DNA of 64,000 bases from Orobanche coerulescens (lineage: Eukaryota; Streptophyta; Magnoliopsida; Lamiales; Orobanchaceae), in contig CM065804.1 in the NCBI GenBank assembly GCA_033398695.1, forward strand, positions 48,143,501 through 48,207,500, in the 5' to 3' direction. Under the pieces are notes generated by a model that saw only the letters and a list, made by a program, of their open reading frames with translations, had not been told where the DNA came from and did not search any database. The position numbers were made by a program, and so were the translations under genes. Shown piece after piece: positions 10,892 to 22,020 of the stretch (its first letter is position 1; the number at the start of each line of letters is the position of its first letter).

Positions 10892-11755
10892 AGCTATTCG
10901 GGCAGATTGCAGTTTATGAACTTTTGACCGTTAATCGAATTGTTTAACATTTGTACGACGTGAGATAAATCCTATATTATTTCTTTTGTTAAGGTTTGGT
11001 CTAGTTACGTGATTAATTGAGGAGGACGATCGTCGAGTGTTCATTTCCGTGGAAGTGTTATTATTGTCTTCAAATCAAGGCAAGTACCTTAATTGTTTTA
11101 TGTAATGTTGTTATACATATTGTCGTGCATGTATGTCGTTATTGTATGTCCACCTCGTGTTGGTCCGACGGGATCATCGGGGGATCTATGCTAGCGTCTT
11201 ACCGGATCATCGGACGGGTTTTTCCACCACGGGTTGGTCCGACGATCATCGTGGGTTCTAGGCAGTGAACGCTGGATCGATGGAATTACCATGTGTATGT
11301 ATTGATATCATGTTGTGATTATCAGTTGTGTATGTTATGTTTGAGTTTCTCGTAGGAGAAGACTCGTTGGTATTTTGTCGTTTACGTTATTATTATTATT
11401 CACCGTGAGATATGAATAATATGTTGTGGTACTTGTACTAGCATCGTTGTGCTAACCCCTTCGGGGTGAACATTTTGTTTGTGTTCGGGACCCGGAGAGC
11501 GGGAAACAACCACCTGGAACAAGATGACAACGAGGGTGCATAGTGATGTCCCGAACTGGTTTATTAATCTGTTGTTTATTCGTTATTTCAATAAGAACTC
11601 GAGTACGAAGTCGTTTGTGATGCTATGAATTTGGTAATCTATTATTGAGTTCTGTTGAACAATTGTACTATTCTGTATTGGGTCGAACGATGTACCGTAA
11701 TTCCGTTATTTCCATTTATTAGTACCCTTTTTATACTTGTTCAATTCTTCACCTT

Positions 11756-11780
11756 GTAAATCCTTACGTAAAGGATTTAC
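11756..11780 (+). other. Stem-loop near the 3' end of the A LTR
   Basis: Arms GTAAATCCTT and AAGGATTTAC (10 bp) flank the loop ACGTA. Copies occur at 18984-19008 and, with the loop changed to ATGTA but arms intact, at 46413-46437 in element C. It sits about 35 bp before the LTR end; a role in RNA 3' end formation or packaging is only inferred. Confidence 0.6.
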
Positions 11781-11819
11781 GGCGCAGAATATTCCCAATA
11801 TATCGGGGTGTTACGAATA

Positions 11820-11831
11820 TGGTATCGGAGC
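11820..11831 (+). other. Primer binding site of element A
   Basis: TGGTATCGGAGC, 5 bp after the LTR end; tRNA-Met type. Confidence 0.85.
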
Positions 11832-12047
11832 TAAGATTATGGATATCTTGGCCGTTGGGTTAAAATAGGGTCATTTATGTCTTTTGGGGTAACCGGCCGT
11901 GAATGACATCACCGCACCGCCACGTCTTCATGCGAACGGTGGTTGTAAGTTCCTAAACTCTATCTCGTTCTTTGCATATTGTATCTCTTTATACTCGGAT
12001 ATTAGAACGATGTTGTTTTCTCGTATATTGAGTATTTATGCTTACGT

Positions 12048-13110
12048 ATGTTGAGAGGCGGGCGTGGACGTGGTCGCGGTCGTGGACGCGACGAAGAAAT
12101 GCCGAAAGGGAGGCGTCGCCTTCTAACCAGTTATCATAGCTCGGCGAGCCGCAAAGAATCTATTAATAATGAACCAGATCCTGTTGCAGAGATCCTTCGT
12201 CAAGTGGTGAACCAGATGACTGGCCGCCTGTGTCGTGGACCGAATGCAAGTGGCGGTGGGACTACGGCAGGGAGAGAGACAGCAAGGGATCCAGATATGG
12301 GAAATCGAGGTGACCGGTGGTCGCAAGAAGTGGCAAAGATGCAACCACCCAAATTCGACGGTATTTCGAGACTCCCACCAGGATCATTGGTTAAAGGAGC
12401 TGGAGAAAATCTTTGCCGAATCAACCGCCAGACGATAGGAAAGCCTCTATCGCTCAATATTTTACGATAGGGAAGCGTCCGAATGGTGGGAAGCCATCCG
12501 GCTGTAGACCATGATGCCGATTGACAGAGTTTAGATTAATGATGGAAGCTCGATTGCCCTCGGCCCCGTGAGGGAAGCCAAAGTTCGAGAGTTTTTCTCC
12601 GCTCGGCCTTTCCGATGTGCGTATCCTGCAATCAAGACGTTTAACCAAAGAATGGCATTTGTTCGACATCTGGTCAAAACAGATGCGTAAATGATGATTC
12701 ACTTCGATATGAGAATGAAACCGAAGTCCAGAGGTACATGTCCGGATTCGAATGTACCACACTCCGCCAATACCAGATAAGGCGTTGGCATATGAGATCA
12801 AGGAAGCGGCCATGGAGAAATTTGCGAAACCAAGAAACAGAAAGTCTCTGGTACTTTTACGAGCACAAGAACAGTGGGGCCCGTAAGGCCCAGTCATCCT
12901 TTCACTCTTTCAGAAACCTCCGCACCCGGCTAGGAACGGAAGGAACTTGGGCGACATCAACTCTTACCGATGTTACCAGAAATGCTTTAATCTGCGCCAG
13001 ACGGGGCACTATCGACGAATTGCCCCCTTCCGCCGTGACTTGTTTTGACTGTGGACGAGAGGGACATCGGGCGGTGTTTTGTGAAGAGGCCGCAAAGTCT
13101 TCGAGCCCGT
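12048..13110 (+). pseudogene. gag: Gag of element A, heavily frameshifted
   Basis: ATG at 12048 opens MLRGGRGRGRGRGR, the same basic leader as element C (46713). Capsid-like sequence follows in pieces over all three frames (for example QPPKFDG-like text near 12340 and MSGFECTTLRQYQ near 12738). The zinc knuckle CFDCGREGHRAVFC is readable near 13040-13080. Compared with element C there are many one- or two-base losses and changes, a large share of them at CAG/CTG trinucleotides. Confidence 0.85.
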
Positions 13111-13309
13111 ACACCACAACTACCCGTAAGGAGGCGGTATTCCACAGACGCAGCAAAGTGTTCAGATGCCTCGAATTTTGGCCGCGGCGAGGCAGAGGAC
13201 AATGGGACCGAAAGGGGACATCGAGTGCCGGATCTGTTCCCACGTCCGCATTTGAGATGAGGAGGACAGACGATCGTGATGTCATTGCCGCATCGTGCAC
13301 TTGCCCGCA

Positions 13310-16300
13310 TCCTTTCCCGGCCATTAGCGTTTTATTTGATACAGAGCTACACATTCTTTCATATCTTTGTCTTGTGTAAATCGTTTGAATATTTCCGGTT
13401 TCATGCTTGTGAACCTTATGTGGTTGGGTTACCGAGTGGAGAAAGGATTGTCGGAAATTTAGAAACTAGAAATTTCCCGTATCATTTGGAGGCAGAGAGT
13501 GGCTCTCAAACCCGATCGTGATAGAAATGCAAGGAGATGACTGATACTCGGAGACGATTGGCTTAATCGGTGCGGAGCAATTGTAAACTACCGAAGGAGG
13601 AATATCTCATTGTCGCCGACGATGGTTCCGAGATTCTCGTTTGAGGGATGGAAACCGGAAGCCTGTGAAAGTTGATCAAGGCGATGAAAGTCACAAATTG
13701 TTGAAACAAGGTCAGTATCAATCGGTGCTACGCAATGAAGAAAGAAGAAGAAAGGGTGGAACTTTCATCTATTCCTGTGGTGAACGAATTTCCAGATGTA
13801 TTTCCTGATGAATTACCTGGGCTACCTCCACGAAGGGATGTAGAATTTACTATTGAACTGGAACCTGGAGCGACACCAATTTCTAAAGCACCGTATCGTA
13901 TGGCACCTACTGAGATGTACGAACTGAAGAAGCAGCTGGAGGAGTTACTGGACAAGGGCTATATTCAGCCAAGCGTTTCACCCTGGGGAGCGCCAGTTCT
14001 TTTTGTCCGAAAGAAGGATGGATCGCTCCGACTGTGTATTGACTATCGAGAGCTGAACAAGATGACGATTAAGAACAAGTACCCGTTGCCACGGATTGAT
14101 GATCTGTTTGACCAGCTGCAAGGGGAAACAGTATTTTCTAAAATCGATCTGAGATCAGGATACCATCAACTGAGTATTAAGGAGTCTGATGTTCCGAAAT
14201 CAGCGTTCAGAACTCGCTACGGGCATTATGAGTTTGTAGTGATGCCGTTTGGACTCACTAACGCACCTGCTGTATTTATGCAATTGATGAACAGAGTGTT
14301 CATTGAATATTTGGACAAATTTGTGGTCGTATTTATTGATGACATCCTGGTGTATTCTAAGAGTCCGGAAGAACATGCGCAGCATTTGCGGATAGTATTG
14401 GAGCTTTTGAGAAACGAGCAATTGTACGCCAAACTTGCTAAGTGTGAATTTTGGCTAAAAGAAGTAATGTTCCTCGGCCATGTGGTGTCAGCTAGAGGAG
14501 TCCGAGTGGATCCTCGAAGATCGAAGCAATATTGGATTGGAAGCCTCCAAAGAATGTGAAGGAGGTCCAAGCTTCTTAGGACTTGCTGGATATTACCGTC
14601 GATTCGTGGAAGGATTTTCTAAAATTTCCCGCCCACTTACTCGACTTCAGAAAACTCAAAAGTTTGAGTGGAACGAGTCGTGTCGACTAGTTTTGATGAG
14701 TTAAAGAAGAGATTGACAACGGCACCGATTCTATCACTTCCGCAGGGAACCGAAGGATTCATAGTTTACTGATGATGCTTCGAATCAAGGACTTGGGTGC
14801 GTGTTGATGCAGAATAATAAGGTGGTCGCTTATGCGTCGCGACAACTGAAACCTTATGAAGTGAATTACCCGACACATGATTTGGAACTAGCAGCAGTGG
14901 TTTTTGCCTTGAAGATTTGGAGGCATTATCTGTACGGGACTCACTGTCAGATCTTTACGGATCATAAGAGTCTCAAGTACATATTCAGTCAGAAAGAGTT
15001 GAACATGCGGCAAAGAAGATGGTTGGAACTGATTAAGGACTATGACTTGGATATTTTATACCATCCAGGCAAAGCGAATGTAGTGGCCGATGCACTTAGC
15101 CGCAAGCCTGTCTCTATTCAGATACTGGAGACACTGACCTCCCAACTTAGCCTTCAGCGAGAGATGATTCGTGAAGGGATTGAAGTGTGGTTACAGAGAG
15201 TCCAGCGACAACTGTGCGTGATGGAGATAACTTCGTCATTAACCGAAGAAATCAAATCTAGACAGGCAAATGATCCTCTGATGATTCGGTTGCATGACGA
15301 AGTGATCAAAGGAAAGGCCCCCGGATTCATAATTCATGACGATGGAGTTTTGAGATTTCAGAACCGACTCTGTGTTCCCGATGTTGATGTTCTGAAACAG
15401 ATGATTATGAAGGAAGCTCATAGTTCGCCCTATTCTATCCACCCGGGCACCAGTAAAATGTATAAGGACTTGAAGCAGAAGTTCTGGTGGGGCAACATGA
15501 AGAAAAACGTAGCGGACTATGTTTCGAAATGCTTGACTTGTCGTGAGTTAAGATCGAGCATCAACGGCTCTTTGGAATGTTGAAGCCGCTCCCGATTCCT
15601 GAATGGAAGTGGGAGGACATATCAATGGACTTTATCACTAATATGCCGAAAACCAGGACAGGAATGAACATGATTTGGGTGATAGTTGATCGTTTAACTA
15701 AATCGGCTCATTTTCTAGGCATTAAGGATACGTGGGGACCAGAGAGGTTGGCACGAGTCTTTATTTCAGAGATAGTTCGATTACATGGTACGCCGAAGAC
15801 CATTGTTTCGATCGAGACGGCCGCTTTGTGTCTCACTTTTGGAAGGCGCTCATAAGGCCTTGGGACCGAATCAACTTCAAGATGACTTATCACCCGCGAT
15901 CGACGGACAATCTGAGAGAACTATACAAACGGTGGAAGACATGCTAAGGGCCTGTGCCTTAGATTGGTCAAACGATTGGGAAGTTCATCTACCGTTGATT
16001 GAATTTACGTATAACAATAGTTGGCATGCTTCCATTAAGATGGCACCGTTTGAGGCATCATACTGAAGGAGATGCAGATCGCCCCTATGCTGGGACGATT
16101 CATCGGACTTGATCGAATGTAACTGCAGTTGATCGAGCGGACTCGAGAGAAGATAGCCTTAATTTGTGAAAGGTCATGATCGCCCAGAGTCGCCGTGAAA
16201 TCCTATGCGGACGTACGTCGTCGCCCATTCGAGTTCAATACTGGGGACCATGTACTTTTGAAGGTTTCTCCTACTCGGGGAATTTTTCGTTTCGGAAGAA

Positions 16301-16663
16301 AAGGAAAGCTGAGTCCGAGATATATCGGACCATTTGAGATCCTCGAGAGAGTTGGGGAGTTGGCATACAGATTAGCATTACCACCGTCATTGTGCCATGT
16401 TCATAACGTGTTCCACGTATCCCGAGCCATGGAGATATATACCAGATCCCAGTCATATCATCGATTTCGGCGAGATCGAAGTCGAACAGGATGGGACGTT
16501 TGAGGAAAAACCAGCCAAGATACTCGAGAGTCGAGTTAAGCAACTGAGGAACAAGTCAATCGTTTTGGTCAAAGTTTAGTGGTCACGTCATGGAACGGAA
16601 GAAGCCACTTGGGAAACAGAAGCTGATATGAAGTCTAGATATCCCGAGTTATTTTCGTCTTGA
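13310..16663 (+). pseudogene. pol: Pol of element A: PR-RT-RNaseH-IN-chromodomain, frameshifted
   Basis: The protease region (about 13320-13520) has lost its DTGA box by frameshift. RT is open from 13735 to about 14510 with FIDD and [10 protein letters not shown] intact. A frameshift near 14515-14570 separates the rest. RNase H is open from 14801 (about 14830-15110, including FTDHKSL), after a disruption near 14770. Integrase has CLTC near 15535, then a shift; MDF and the SDRD region follow to about 15830, where a base loss breaks the second Asp block. The chromodomain (about 16530-16650) has an in-frame TAG before WSRHG. Translation would end YPELFSS at 16661-16663. Confidence 0.92.
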
Positions 16664-16678
16664 GTTTCGGGACGAAAC

Positions 16679-16698
16679 TCCTTTTTAGTAGGAGAGTA
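16679..16698 (+). other. Polypurine tract of element A
   Basis: CTCCTTTTTAGTAGGAGAGTA region immediately before the 3' LTR TG at 16699; the purine part is AGTAGGAGAG. Position rather than purity makes the case. Confidence 0.6.
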
Positions 16699-19046
16699 TG
16701 TAATATCCGGATTTATTACAGTGTATTTCATTTGTATTCAAACCATGTATTATTTCGGATTGGTGATTTTGATTATTGGAGTATGATATCTAGTGCATTA
16801 ATATCATTACGCATAAGTATAGAAACATGCAAAATTGCTCAAGCAACCTTGTGATAGCGCACGCTAAGAATGTATCTTAACGCGCGCTATCGGGCCATTT
16901 TTAGCGCACGCTATGCAGGTATGAGTAACGTGCGCTAAGGACTCAATTATTGAGCGGGGCAGCTGGCTCGTGCGCCAGCGGGACATGGGTCCGGATAAGA
17001 TTCCCGCTGACGCACCCGGACAAAATCTGAAGTCAACCATTATTAGCGCATGCTAAGGGATGCTTAGTAGCGTGCGCTAACTTGTCAATAATGCAGAATA
17101 TTATAAATGAGACATCAACGGCTTGGGCTTTCATTTCCTTCGTTTTTACTTCATCTTTGAGAGTCCAGAGAGCAAGAATCTCCCTTCTAAACACTTAGAA
17201 CGTTTATGAGTGATCATGGAATGATTGAGTATCATTTGTGAGTGATCATTGAAGAGAAGTAACACCTTGGAGTGGCACATAACCAACCGGAGTCGAATTA
17301 CACCTTGTGGTTCAGTGAATCCAGCATATTAAGGTATGTTCAACCTATCACCAGTCTTAGATTTGGATTTCCAATGGATATGATGATCATGTTATCGAGA
17401 TATTGAATTTCATTATTGAATTATTTCAACAACATCATGTTTAGAAGATTGGGATGTCTACAATTACGTTATTATTGTTGGAACCTTGAAGTTGGAATCC
17501 TAGTACTTCAATTGATGAGAGAATATTCGGAAGTTAACAGTCCATATGATTTATGTGATCATGATTTGGAAAAGATGTTATAAGGACTTAAAGAAAGAAT
17601 CATCTTAGGAAATATTCTTTCGTATAAGTCGGAATTGTTAGTTCACCTCAAGATGAAGTCTGAATATGTATAATGATAGTAGCATCTAACACATCAACCG
17701 GAGATAACCAACCTTGCATGAAAAATTGTAATCAAGATGGATTATGGTGTCATGATGATTATACGTATATTTTTGCATCTTGAAGTTGATATCATCCTGG
17801 AGATCATTCATAAGAGTAAGAACTTGGTATTCATGGAAGTAACATGAATTATCACGAAGGATTTCATTGTTTCGAACATGGCAAGAACAGCATCGTCAAA
17901 GAAATCGCCATGCGAATAGCGCACGCTAGGATTGCAGTTTAACGTGCGCTATCCAGTACTAGTTAGCGTGCGCTACGTTTGGTACGTAACGTACGCTAGA
18001 CCACCAGTCGAGTCAGTTGGCTGATCAGTGAAGTACTGACCATGCATAGTTAACGTGCGCTAGTAATTGTTGTTTGCGTGCGCTATCTGGCAGACGTAAC
18101 GCACGCTACACAGAATACTTAGCGTGCGCTAAGCTATTCGGGCAGATTGCAGTTTATGAACTTTTGACCGTTAATCGAATTGTTTAACATTTGTACGACG
18201 TGAGATAAATCCTATATTATTTCTTTTGTTAAGGTTTGGTCTAGTTACGTGATTAATTGAGGAAGACGATCGTCGAGTGTTCATTTCCGTGGAAGTGTTA
18301 TAATTGTCTTCAAATCAAGGCAAGTACCTTAATTGTTTTATGTAATGTTGTTATACATATTGTCGTGCATGTATGTCGTTATTGTATGTCCACCTCGTGT
18401 TGGTCCGACGGGATCATCGGGGGATCTATGCTAGCGCATTTGGATCATCGACGGGTTTTTCCACCACGGGTTGGTCCGACGATCATCGTGGGTTCTAGGC
18501 GATGAACGCTGGATCGATGGAATTACCATGTGTATGTATTGATATCATGTTGTGATTATCAGTTGTGTATGTTATGTTTGAGTTTCTCGTAGGAGAAGAC
18601 TCGTTGGTATTTTGTCGTTTACGTTATTATTATTATTCACCGTGAGATATGAATAATATGTTGTGGTACTTGTACTAGCATCGTTGTGCTAACCTTCGGG
18701 GTGAACATTTTGTTTGTGTTCGTGATCCGGAGAGCGGGGAAACAACCACTGGAACAGTATGACGACGAGGGTGCAGAGTGATGTCCCGACCGGGTTTATT
18801 TATCTGTTGTTTATTCGTTATTTCAATAAGTACTCGAGTACGAAGTCGTTTGTGATGTTTTGAATTTGGTGAGTTCTGTTGAACAATTGTACTATTCCTG
18901 TATTGGGTCAGAACTGATGTACTGTAATTCCGTTATTTTCATTTATTAGTACCCTTTTTATACTTGTTCAATTCTTCAGCCTTGTAAATCCTTACGTAAA
19001 GGATTTACGGCGCTGTAATATTCCCGAATATATCGGGGGTGTTACA
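16699..19046 (+). mobile_element. 3' LTR of element A
   Basis: Starts TGTAATATCCGG and ends GGGGGTGTTACA, followed by the TSD TGAAA (19047-19051). Near-identical to 9461-11814, including both palindrome arrays, TATA box (17102), hairpin (about 18690) and stem-loop (18984-19008). The complete final A is present here. Confidence 0.95.
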
Positions 19047-19058
19047 TGAAACTCCTTT

Positions 19059-19071
19059 TAAGGGGGGAGTA
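19059..19071 (+). other. Polypurine tract of element 1
   Basis: TAAGGGGGGAGTA directly before the 3' LTR TGTAACATCC at 19072. It was cut from its pol gene by the insertion of element A. Confidence 0.8.
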
Positions 19072-19264
19072 TGTAACATCCGACAGTAATTTCTTATCTA
19101 CTGTTGTATTTTTTGGATAATTTGATTATACTTGTAATCATGTTACATTAAGTTAATGTTTATTAATGTCGCAGAATGGACTTGTTTATGACTATCATTC
19201 GCATTGTGGTTGATTTCTTGACGTTGTGTAGATTGTTACATTTTTGGGCTAGAATTTCTGTGTT

Positions 19265-19588
19265 CAACGTACGCTAAGACTTCAACCTAACGTACGCTAT
19301 TTAGATGGATTTACGTACGTAATGGAGTGCTGGTTACGTACGTAATGCTTGGAATCTTATCTGATCTCACTTTCGGCGTGGGGGGCCGGACATGATCCGG
19401 ATAGATGGCCTTTTCGAGACAGCCAGGTTGACATACATTACGTACGTAATGCCGTTGCCCATAACGTACGTAATGAAGTTAGTGTTCTGAGGCAGTAACA
19501 TCTGGAGACAGATTACGTACGTAAAACTTTCGGTGTAGCGTATGTAAAGGGGTTAACGTACGTTATCTTCATGCGATAACGTACGTAA
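19265..19588 (+). repeat. Palindrome array of element 1 LTR (TTACGTACGTAA type)
   Basis: Units start at 19265, 19288, 19311, 19334 (23, 23, 23), then 19438, 19462 (24), then 19513, 19536, 19554, 19577 (23, 18, 23). Forms include TAACGTACGCTA, TTACGTACGTAA, TAACGTACGTAA and the decayed TAGCGTATGTAA. Spacers show no similarity to each other. The array ends 12 bp before the TATA-box position. Confidence 0.96.
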
Positions 19589-19802
19589 CGAGCTGTGCAG
19601 TTTAGAAAAAGACAGCTTGTATCTTTCATTTGCACGTCCAAACTCCGATTTTTCTCTCCAATAATCATCCCTCTGCCTCACTAGATCGTTTTTACACCCT
19701 TCCAACTTGTGTTTGAGCTTTTCATCTTGGATTGGAGCTTGTGGATTGGAAGTTTAGAGTTGTTCTTGTAGCTTGGAGTGTGTTCTTGTGTTCTTGGTGG
19801 TT

Positions 19803-19807
19803 GTTCT
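19803..19807. repeat. TSD of element B, left copy (GTTCT)
   Basis: GTTCT before the B 5' LTR recurs at 30077-30081 right after its 3' LTR, proving B inserted into the element 1 LTR. Confidence 0.9.
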
Positions 19808-21792
19808 TGTAATATCGTACCTTTCCATTTTTAGCAGTTTTCATTTTTGGTGATGTTTTCACGAAATTTCATTTTATGTCATGTTTTGCCGTATGAACGT
19901 TCGATTCTCGTAAAACTCGTTCATTTTCGTTGTTTCTTGGTTTGTGCAAGTTCGTATGGTTAAGTTGGCCGTGTTGAGACTTTTGGTTCGTTAATGCGAC
20001 GTCGTTTCGTGATTTTCGGGCACTTGGGCCATTTTTGTAGTTTCCTATAAGTTTAGGGAATCTCATTTTTGTTGTCGCATTACGGACCCTCCGGTGGTCG
20101 GAATTATATTTTCTTTCACCGCTTAGCTCCGTCATCTTGATTATTTCGTGTTTATGTTTCTGGATTCTGGCCTTGTCGTGCATTTCGAGTTTTGTACCTT
20201 CAGCAGCCAGATCTTGATCCGATGCAAGATCAATCTGCGTGGGTAGCGCACGCTACTCCTATTCCCTTGCGTGCGCTACCGGTGTGCAGTTAGCGTACGC
20301 TAACTTGTTTTTGTTAGCGTGCGCTATCGAGTGGTATTTAGCGCGCGCTAAGCCTGTCTGGCGCACGCTAGCGACGGGGGCAGCAGCTCCTGGACTGTTG
20401 CAACCCCCGTTAGCGCGCGCTACCTTTTGATAGTTAGCGTGCGCTAACTATGCGTTTTTAATAGATCAGCGGGCAGTTCAGAAACAACATTTTTCATTCT
20501 TTTCTTTCGTTTTCTTCACAGGGCGACTCCAGAGGGCGATTCCCTTCAGTGTTGATCGGAGAATTCTTCGTATTCCATCACCGTAGAATCGTGTTAGCAT
20601 ATTACCATCAGTGTAATCATCCTCCATCGTCTGAATCCGAGGTATTTTCTTCAGGAACCCTAACTTGTCTAATATGGGGGTTTTTCGGGTTTTTCGTGAT
20701 TGATTCCGAATTGTTCATGTATGTTACGAAATTCCTTACCGATTACTGTTATTGGGTGATTCCCAATCCGTTATCCTCTACTTTAATCCGTGAATTGTTG
20801 ATATGGGGAGATTTTGCGTAAACCCTCGCCCGTATCAATTGAACATTTATTGTCATGAATTGTAATCGGGGTTATGGGTGTTTTCCGTTCGATTATTGTT
20901 GTCCGTTAGGACTGAGTTATATTGATCCTTCATTTAGGAACCGTCGTTTTCTGTCCGGATCATTCGTAGTCGTTGTTCGTCCCCATTTCGTTGGAGATGT
21001 CTCAAAGGCAAGTACTTTACATTTGTTTACCTGTTCTAGTATTTGAATTATGGCTATTCGTGGTTGTGTGGATGGATATGTGTATGTTCACCTAGGGACG
21101 GTCCGACGGGGCCTCTAGGGATACGTATTGCCGTGAGTGTGCGTATCACGAACTATGGTTAACCACCCAGGAATGTCCGACGGGGCTCTGCGGGGTACGG
21201 TGGCCGTGAGTCTCGTACCAATGGTTAACTTTGAATTATTTTGTTGGAGAAATGTGTTTTGTGCTTGTGCACCGTAAATATTCCGGAATATAAATGATTT
21301 CTAAAATGATTTTGGCGCATATATTCATCTGATTAGAATGTAGTTCAAATGGATTGTACTTGCACTAGCAGTTGTCGCTAACCCCTTAAATGGGGGAAAT
21401 ACTTTTTGTATTTCAGGTACAGGTCTTGGAGACAAGCGAGCACTCGATCCGTATGAGGATGATGGGCAAGCATGATACTGTTCAGTAGTCAATTGTTGGT
21501 GTTCTGTTCTGTCGGTGGTTATTGATGTCTTGTTTTGGGATTTCTGTATTATAAAATTGGTTTAAGTACTCGAGTACTTCCTTTTTGAATTTGTTAACGT
21601 TGTGTTCCCATTTTGGGAAATGGATTTGATGTTAGACTTTATTTGTCGGATTGTAGTCTTTTATTTGAATTGTCGTTTTGTTGATGGTTGTATGTCTTTG
21701 TCGGATGTTATTTTGGTACGCTAGCCTGGTAGATTCCACGGTGTGGGGTCCATGGCGCTGTAATATGCCCTGATCGTCTTGGGGGTGTTACA
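19808..21792 (+). mobile_element. 5' LTR of element B
   Basis: Starts TGTAATATCGTACC, ends GGGGGTGTTACA. It is shorter than the 3' copy, mainly because about 90 bp are missing near 19845 between two TTTTGGTG repeats present in the 3' LTR (about 28060 and 28150), a microhomology deletion. Holds a palindrome array (20244-20445), a CCGACGGGG-type duplicated block (about 21095-21190) and a hairpin (21381-21396). Confidence 0.95.
20244..20445 (+). repeat. Palindrome array of B 5' LTR (TAGCGCACGCTA type)
   Basis: Units start at 20244, 20267, 20291, 20314, 20339, 20359, then 20411, 20434: steps 23, 24, 23, 25, 20, gap 52, 23. Forms include TAGCGCACGCTA, TTGCGTGCGCTA, TAGCGTACGCTA and TAGCGCGCGCTA. 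Only a weak TATA candidate (TTTTTAATAG, about 20455) follows. The 3' LTR repeats the array at about 28550-28751. Confidence 0.95.
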
Positions 21793-21797
21793 GATTA

Positions 21798-21809
21798 TGG
21801 TATCGGAGA
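21798..21809 (+). other. Primer binding site of element B
   Basis: TGGTATCGGAGA, 5 bp after the LTR end; tRNA-Met type. Confidence 0.85.
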
Positions 21810-22020
21810 TTAGGTTTATGGATACCTAGACTGTCGGTTATTTGGGTCTAGTTGAGTGTCGTTTTTGAACAGTATCATTGCTATGCCATCATCTCAGTAC
21901 GCCGGTGCTCGTAAGTTTTCCTAACTTGACTCGTTGCTTTGTTCTGTTCTATTCCTTTCTTGGTATCTTGTTGTGTCTTGCGTTTGAATTGTACTCACCC
22001 ACTACTTCTTCAGAATTCCT

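Larger units (their letters stand above)
9461..11814 (+). mobile_element. 5' LTR of element A
   Basis: Starts TGTAATATCCGG; ends GGGGTGTTAC with the final A of the canonical end deleted (compare 46471-46477). Contains two palindrome arrays (9617-9837 and 10678-10891), a TATA box at 9860, a duplicated GGTCCGACGGGATCATC-like block (about 11159-11252), a C-run/G-run hairpin (11455-11467) and a stem-loop at 11756-11780. Confidence 0.95.
9461..19046 (+). mobile_element. Element A: full-length Tekay-like Ty3/gypsy with two LTRs
   Basis: 5' LTR 9461-11814, PBS 11820-11831, gag and pol 12048-16663, polypurine tract 16679-16698, 3' LTR 16699-19046, TSD TGAAA. The two LTRs are close to identical over 2.35 kb apart from clustered small differences, so it is younger than element 1, into which it is inserted. 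Element C (44107-51141) is a sister copy. Coding capacity is lost through many small indels, dense in gag and the protease region. Confidence 0.95.
19072..19807 (+). mobile_element. 3' LTR of element 1, first part
   Basis: Starts TGTAACATCCGACAG. Carries a ten-unit palindrome array (19265-19588). The position of the TATA box reads TTTAGAAAAA (19601-19610) where the inverted sister LTR has TTTATAAAAA (33252-33261, minus), so the promoter appears mutated. It is interrupted at 19807 by element B and resumes at 30082. Confidence 0.88.

Noticed and set aside
12902..13354. 150-residue minus-strand ORF over element A gag
   Set aside because: Antisense shadow of a frameshifted gag; no similarity to a known protein.
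3253..20445. CRISPR-like look: 12-bp repeats with 11-bp variable spacers at constant pitch
   Set aside because: Repeats and spacers are far too short, motifs are self-palindromic, no cas genes exist and the context is plant LTR promoters.
21883..22020. Spliced gag leader in element B (ATG at 21883, donor CGTAAGT, acceptor CTTCTTCAG before the RGRG leader)
   Set aside because: A GTAAGTT-type site is conserved in A, B and C, but joining it in B puts the leader out of frame, so no coding intron was called.
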